Shown here: positions 58,014 to 64,000 of the stretch, in pieces
How positions within the stretch are numbered: the stretch's first letter is position 1
Layout of the letters: every line of letters starts with the position of its first letter
NCBI GenBank assembly: GCA_037074615.1
Contig: CM073558.1
Span: forward strand, 15,731,001-15,795,000
Direction: 5' to 3'
From: Leucaena leucocephala
Taxonomy: Eukaryota > Streptophyta > Magnoliopsida > Fabales > Fabaceae
DNA length: 64,000 nucleotides
Program-made: the position numbers and the translations under genes
The notes under the pieces: model-generated
Told to the model about the DNA's origin: nothing
Databases searched by the model: none
What the model saw: only the letters and a program-made list of their open reading frames with translations

Positions 58014-60093
58014 GGGACTTTGTGCACACTTACAGAAATGAATGGATAGTCACCACCCATCTGAACATTCCATGAGAATTCTAGAGTTCCCATTTTTCTT
58101 GTGGAATCCATACATACACATCCTGAGATTGCGCGTCTAGCCTCTACTGCCGTGCCTTTTGCACCGTTCACAACAGTTTCAACATTCGTTGCCGAATCTA
58201 GACCGGCCTTCTTACCTCCAAAATCCTTGCACATCCATCACGAACTAGTGGCCGAGTGTTTCGAGCAAGAACTAGGGAACTTTGGGCACGGTTACTGACT
58301 CCAGAGAAAAGTCACCATCTACCTCAAAGTCCATCGACCACCCTAGAAGGCACGCTTCTTTTGAGAAATTCATCAATGTCCAGCACGACGACTGGTGTAC
58401 CTTCTCTAGCTGGTACTACGGAACTTCTAACACCCTTACCAATTTGAGGGAAAGCTTACCACCAAGCCGAACTTTCAACGGGCATTCTAGAATAGCCACT
58501 ATTGTTGATTCATTCATCAATATTCATCGCGATGAGCTCGTACCATCTCTACCTGTTACTACGGACCTTCTAACACTCTTGTGAATCCGGGTGAAAACTC
58601 ACCACCCAGCTGAACGTTAAATGGGCATCCTAGAATGCGTGCTTTCGATGCGGAAGTCATGCATATTTATCGCGTGCGAGTGGTCTAGTCTTCCTATCTT
58701 GTGCTAAGGAACTCCTTGCACACCTACAGATTCAAATGGAAAGTCACCGCCCATCTAAACATTAAATAAGAATTTCATAATGCCTCCAGGATCTCGAGAG
58801 TGCTTCCAGCATCTGCTGGTGCGCATTTTGCAATGTTCAAGAAATGAATATAGAGTCACGAACCATCTCAGCATTCAATGTTGAAACTAGAATGTCCTGC
58901 TTAGTTTCAAAATCCGCGCATATCCATCACAGACTAGTGACCGAGTGTTTCCAGCTAGAACTAGGGAACTTTGGGCACAGTTACAGACTTGAGAGAAAAA
59001 GTCACCACCCACGTCCACCTCTCAGGAATGCCCACTTCTTAAGAAACCCATCAGCGTTCATCACGGCAATTGACATTTCTAGCTGGTACTAAGGAGCTTC
59101 TAACACTCTTACAGATTCAAGGGACAACTCACCACGCAACTGAACTTTTAGTTGGAATTCTCAAATGTCCACTTTCACTGCGAAAGTAACGCATATTCGT
59201 CGTGAAGGTCACGCATATACTTGGGAACTTCTAACACTCCTACAGATTTGAGTGAAAACTAACCTCCAAATGGAACTTTCAGTGGGCATCCAAGAATGTC
59301 CACTTCCGTTGTGGAAGTCGTGCATATTCGTCACAACAGTTTCAACATCCAACGTTGAATCTAGAATATCCTTCCTGGTTTAAAAATTCGTGCATATCCA
59401 CCACGAACTAGAGACCGAGTGTTTCAAGCTGTGACTAGGGAACCTTGGGCACAGTCACGGGCTTGAGAGGAAAGACACCACCAACCTCAACCCTGAGTGA
59501 CCTCTAAAGAATGCCCTTTTTTTTTTGAGAAATTCTTCAATATGCATCACGTAGGTTGCCGTGCCTTCTCTAGCCGGCGCTATGGAACTTCTAACGCTCT
59601 TACAGATTCGACGGAAATCTCACCACCCAACTGAACTTTTAGTGGGCATTCTGGATTGTCCACTTTCATTGCGAAAGTCGCGCCTATTCGTCATGAAAAT
59701 CGTGCACGTACTTGGGAACTTCTAACACTCTTACATATACGAGGGAAAGCTAACCTCCAAATGGACCTTTTCAATGGGTGAAACATCCAAGAATGTCCAC
59801 TTTTGTTGATTAATTCTTCAATATTCACCGCGACTAGCGATGTACCTTCTCTAGCTGGTACTATGGAACTTCTAACACTCTTACAGATTTGAGGGAAAAC
59901 TCACCACCCAACCGACCTTTTAGTTGGGATTCTCAAATGTTCACTTTCATTGCGAAAGTAACGCACATTCGTCATGAAAGCCATGCGTATACTTGGGAAC
60001 TTCTAACACTCTTGCAAACTGAACATTCAATGGGCACTCTACAATGGCCACTTTCGTTGCGAGTGAGTGAATAGTCTTCCTAGCTAGAACTAC
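58014..60093. repeat. Satellite unit S12, 2080 bp
   Basis: Has accatctacctc like S10, with private aaatgttcactttc near 59937 and cggcaattgac near 59065 (shared with S14). Confidence 0.93.
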
Positions 60094-62175
60094 GGGACTT
60101 TGTGCACACTTACAGAAATGAATGGATAGTCACCACCCATCTGAACATTCCATGAGAATTCTAGAGTTCCCATTTTTCTTGTGGAATCCATACATACACA
60201 TCCTGAGATTGCGCGTCTAGCCTCTACTGCCGTGCCTTTTGCACCGTTCACAACAGTTTCAACATTCGTTGCCGAATCTAGACCGGCCTTCTTACCTCTA
60301 AAATCCTTGCACATCCATCACGAACTAGTGGCCGAGTGTTTCGAGCAAGAACTAGGGAACTTTGGGCACGGTTACTGACTCCAGAGAAAAGTCACCATCC
60401 ACCTCAAAGTCCATCGACCACCCTAGAAGGCACGCTTCTTTTGAGAAATTCATCAATGTCCAGCACGACGACTGGTGTACCTTCTCTAGCTGGTACTACG
60501 GAACTTCTAACACCCTTACCAATTTGAGGGAAAGCTTACCACCAAGCCGAACTTTCAACGGGCATTCTAGAATAGCCACTATTGTTGATTCATTCATCAA
60601 TATTCATCGCGATGAGCTCGTACCATCTCTACCTGTTACTACGGACCTTCTAACACTCTTGTGAATCCGGGTGAAAACTCACCACCCAGCTGAACGTTAA
60701 ATGGGCATCCTAGAATGCGTGCTTTCGATGCGGAAGTCATGCATATTTATCGCGTGCGAGTGGTCTAGTCTTCCTATCTTGTGCTAAGGAACTCCTTGCA
60801 CACCTACAGATTCAAATGGAAAGTCACCGCCCATCTAAACATTAAATAAGAATTTCATAATGCCTCCAGGATCTCGAGAGTGCTTCCAGCATCTGCTGGT
60901 GCGCATTTTGCAATGTTCAAGAAATGAATATAGAGTCACGAACCATCTCAGCATTCAATGTTGAAACTAGAATGTCCTGCTTAGTTTCAAAATCCACGCA
61001 TATCCATCACAGACTAGTGACCGAGTGTTTCCAGCTAGAACTAGGGAACTTTGGGCACAGTTACAGACTTGAGAGAAAAAGTCACCACCCACGTCCACCT
61101 CTCAGGAATGCCCACTTCTTAAGAAACCCATCAGCGTTCATCACGGCGATTGACATTTCTAGCTGGTACTAAGGAGCTTCTAACACTCTTACAGATTCAA
61201 GGGACAACTCACCACGCAACTGAACTTTTAGTTGGAATTCTCAAATGTCCACTTTCACGGCGAAAGTAACGCATATTCGTCGTGAAGGTCACGCATATAC
61301 TTGGGAACTTCTAACACTCCTACAGATTTGAGTGAAAACTAACCTCCAAATGGAACTTTCAGTGGGCATCCAAGAATGTCCACTTCCGTTGTGGAAGTCG
61401 TGCATATTTGTCACAACAGTTTCAACATCCAACGTTGAATCTAGAATATCCTTCCTGGTTTAAAAATTCATGCATATCCACCACGAACTAGAGACCGAGT
61501 GTTTCAAGCTGTGACTAGGGAACCTTGGGCACAGTCACGGGCTTGAGAGGAAAGACACCACCAACCTCAACCCTGAGTGACCTCTAAAGAATGCCCCTTT
61601 TTTTTTTTGAGAAATTCTTCAATATGCATCACGTAGGTTGCCGTGCCTTCTCTAGCCGGCGCTATGGAACTTCTAACGCTCTTACAGATTCGACGGAAAT
61701 CTCACCACCCAACTGAACTTTTAGTGGGCATTCTGGATTGTCCACTTTCATTGCGAAAGTCATGCCTATTCGTCATGAAAATCGTGCACGTACTTGGGAA
61801 CTTCTAACACTCTTACATATACGAGGGAAAGCTAACCTCCAAATGGACCTTTTCAATGGGTGAAACATCCAAGAATGTCCACTTTTGTTGATTAATTCTT
61901 CAATATTCACCGCGACTAGCAATGTACCTTCTCTAGCTGGTACTATGGAACTTCTAACACTCTTACAGATTTGAGGGAAAACTCACCACCCAACCGACCT
62001 TTTAGTTGGGATTCTCAAATGTCCACTTTCATTGCGAAAGTAACGCACATTCGTCATGAAAGCCATGCGTATACTTGGGAACTTCTAACACTCTTGCAAA
62101 CTGAACATTCAATGGGCACTCTACAATGGCCACTTTCGTTGCGAGTGAGTGAATAGTCTTCCTAGCTAGAACTAC
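60094..62175. repeat. Satellite unit S13, 2082 bp
   Basis: Private cttacctctaaaatcc (60293), cactttcacggcg (61252) and gtcatgcc (61758); has lost the gtcgcgcc variant of S7-S12. Confidence 0.92.
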
Positions 62176-64000
62176 GGGACTTTGTGCACACTTACAGAAA
62201 TGAATGGATAGTCACCACCCATCTGAACATTCCATGAGAATTCTAGAGTTCCCATTTTTCTTGTGGAATCCATACATACACATCCTGAGATTGCGCGTCT
62301 AGCCTCTACTGCCGTGCCTTTTGCACCGTTCACAACAGTTTCAATATTCGTTGCCGAATCTAGACCGGCCTTCTTACCTCCAAAATCCTTGCACATCCAT
62401 CACGAACTAGTGGCCGAGTGTTTCGAGCAAGAACTAGGGAACTTTGGGCACGGTTACTGACTCCAGAGAAAAGTCACCATCCACCTCAAAGTCCATCGAC
62501 CACCCTAGAAGGCACGCTTCTTTTGAGAAATTCATCAATGTCCAGCACGACGACTGGTGTACCTTCTCTAGCTGGTACTACGGAACTTCTAACACCCTTA
62601 CCAATTTGAGGGAAAGCTTACCACCAAGCCGAACTTTCAACGGGCATTCTAGAATAGCCACTATTGTTGATTCATTCATCAATATTCATCGCGATGAGCT
62701 CGTACCATCTCTACCTGTTACTACGGACCTTCTAACACTCTTGTGAATCCGGGTGAAAACTCACCACCCAGCTGAACGTTAAATGGGCATCCTAGAATGC
62801 GTGCTTTCGATGCGGAAGTCATGCATATTTATCGCGTGCGAGTGGTCTAGTCTTCCTATCTTGTGCTAAGGAACTCCTTGCACACCTACAGATTCAAATG
62901 GAAAGTCACCGCCCATCTAAACATTAAATAAGAATTTCATAATGCCTCCAGGATCTCGAGAGTGCTTCCAGCATCTGCTGGTGCGCATTTTGCAATGTTC
63001 AAGAAATGAATATAGAGTCACGAACCATCTCAGCATTCAATGTTGAAACTAGAATGTCCTGCTTAGTTTCAAAATCCGCGCATATCCATCACAGACTAGT
63101 GACCGAGTGTTTCCAGCTAGAACTAGGGAACTTTGGGCACAGTTACAGACTTGAGAGAAAAAGTCACCACCCACGTCCACCTCTCAGGAATGCCCACTTC
63201 TTAAGAAACCCATCAGCGTTCATCACGGCAATTGACATTTCTAGCTGGTACTAAGGAGCTTCTAACACTCTTACAGATTCAAGGGACAACTCACCACGCA
63301 ACTGAACTTTTAGTTGGAATTCTCAAATGTCCACTTTCACTGCGAAAGTAACGCATATTCGTCGTGAAGGTCACGCATATACTTGGGAACTTCTAACACT
63401 CCTACAGATTTGAGTGAAAACTAACCTCCAAATGGAACTTTCAGTGGGCATCCAAGAATGTCCACTTCCGTTGTGGAAGTCGTGCATATTCATCACAACA
63501 GTTTCAACATCCAACGTTGAATCTAGAATATCCTTCCTGGTTTAAAAATTCGTGCATATCCACCACGAACTAGAGACCGAGTGTTTCAAGCTGTGACTAG
63601 GGAACCTTGGGCACAGTCACGGGCTTGAGAGGAAAGACACCACCAACCTCAACCCTGAGTGACCTCTAAAGAATGCCCCTTTTTTTTTGAGAAATTCTTC
63701 AATATGCATCACGTAGGTTGCCGTGCCTTCTCTAGCCGGCGCTATGGAACTTCTAACGCTCTTACAGATTCGACAGAAATCTCACCACCCAACTGAACTT
63801 TTAGTGGGCATTCTGAATTGTCCACTTTCATTGCGAAAGTCACGCCTATTCGTCATGAAAATCGTGCATGTACTTGGGAACTTCTAACACTCTTACATAT
63901 ACGAGGGAAAGCTAACCTCCAAATGGACCTTTTCAATGGGTGAAACATCCAAGAATGTCCACTTTTGTTGATTAATTCTTCAATATTCACTGCGACTAGC
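62176..64000. repeat. Satellite unit S14, first 1825 bp
   Basis: Cut by the window end. Has gtcacgcc (63839), as in S5 and S6, plus private attctgaattg (63811). Confidence 0.92.

Larger units (their letters stand above)
43484..64000. repeat. Satellite array, right block: ten short-form 2.08-kb units
   Basis: Units start (gggactttgtgc) at 45533, 47611, 49692, 51772, 53853, 55933, 58014, 60094 and 62176, spaced 2078-2082 bp, and the array runs off the window. All have the short-form junction. Neighbouring units differ at only a handful of sites, far fewer than the left block. Thirteen monomer landmarks per unit (intervals 99-261 bp, mostly 128-150) show the higher-order structure. The T-run after aagaatgccc varies in length between units. 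Recurring ORFs of 61-100 codons are not genes. Confidence 0.96.

Noticed and set aside
43484..64000. CRISPR array or rDNA spacer repeats
   Set aside because: Units are 2.08 kb with diverged internal monomers, not short repeats with unique spacers; no rRNA sequence is seen anywhere in the window.

Overview
This window is repeat-rich nuclear DNA, almost certainly from a flowering plant. It holds no host gene, tRNA, rRNA or CRISPR array that I can support. Its content is (a) long-LTR Ty3/gypsy retrotransposons with a C-terminal chromodomain and an initiator-Met tRNA primer site (chromovirus, probably Tekay/Del-like), (b) a large tandem satellite with a ~2.08-kb higher-order unit, and (c) a solo LTR with copia-like ends. 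This mixture is typical of pericentromeric, centromere-adjacent or other constitutive heterochromatin. The species cannot be named from the sequence.

Layout. 1-9973: a plus-strand gypsy element (family F1, copy F1-a) cut by the window start, with partial 5' LTR, an extra ORF, a broken gag-pol and a full 3' LTR. 9974-22206: satellite array, with older long-form units (~2.52 kb, one carrying an extra ~770-bp duplication) on the left giving way to short-form units (2.08 kb). A 1874-bp solo LTR sits in it at 14653-16526 with a 5-bp target duplication. 22207-43478: a nested insertion into one satellite unit with target duplication aatgg. The outer element is a minus-strand F1 copy (F1-b); a second gypsy family (F2, 22327-34733, minus strand, target duplication tgcgg) sits inside its 3' LTR. 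43484-64000: the same satellite resumes exactly in phase and runs off the window end in highly homogenised 2.08-kb units.

How the parts work together. Each gypsy copy has LTRs (promoter, cDNA ends), a primer-binding site, an ORF upstream of gag (here ORF1), one gag-protease-RT-RNase H-integrase-chromodomain ORF and a polypurine tract. F2 is intact: uninterrupted 1520-codon gag-pol and two 3221-bp LTRs in which I found only two differences by eye, so it inserted recently and may be autonomous. F1-a has an internal stop and has lost its gag-pol start codon. F1-b has an early stop in gag.

Most unusual points. (1) F1-b lacks a normal 5' LTR; in its place is a near-perfect 516-bp palindrome of two facing copies of the LTR 3' (U5) end, and the insertion still has a clean target duplication, as if both integrated ends were U5 ends. 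The palindrome turns at a 7-bp inverted repeat already in the LTR, which fits snap-back priming during reverse transcription. (2) ORF1 is conserved between two families. (3) Both families show the same possible splicing layout: an ATG-free leader, an AG|GTA donor, an acceptor just before ORF1, and a second acceptor exactly 9 nt before the gag ATG. (4) The satellite is a true higher-order repeat in which a deletion variant has spread and a new 4161-bp dimer unit is emerging. Positions and difference counts were read by eye and may be off by a base or two.
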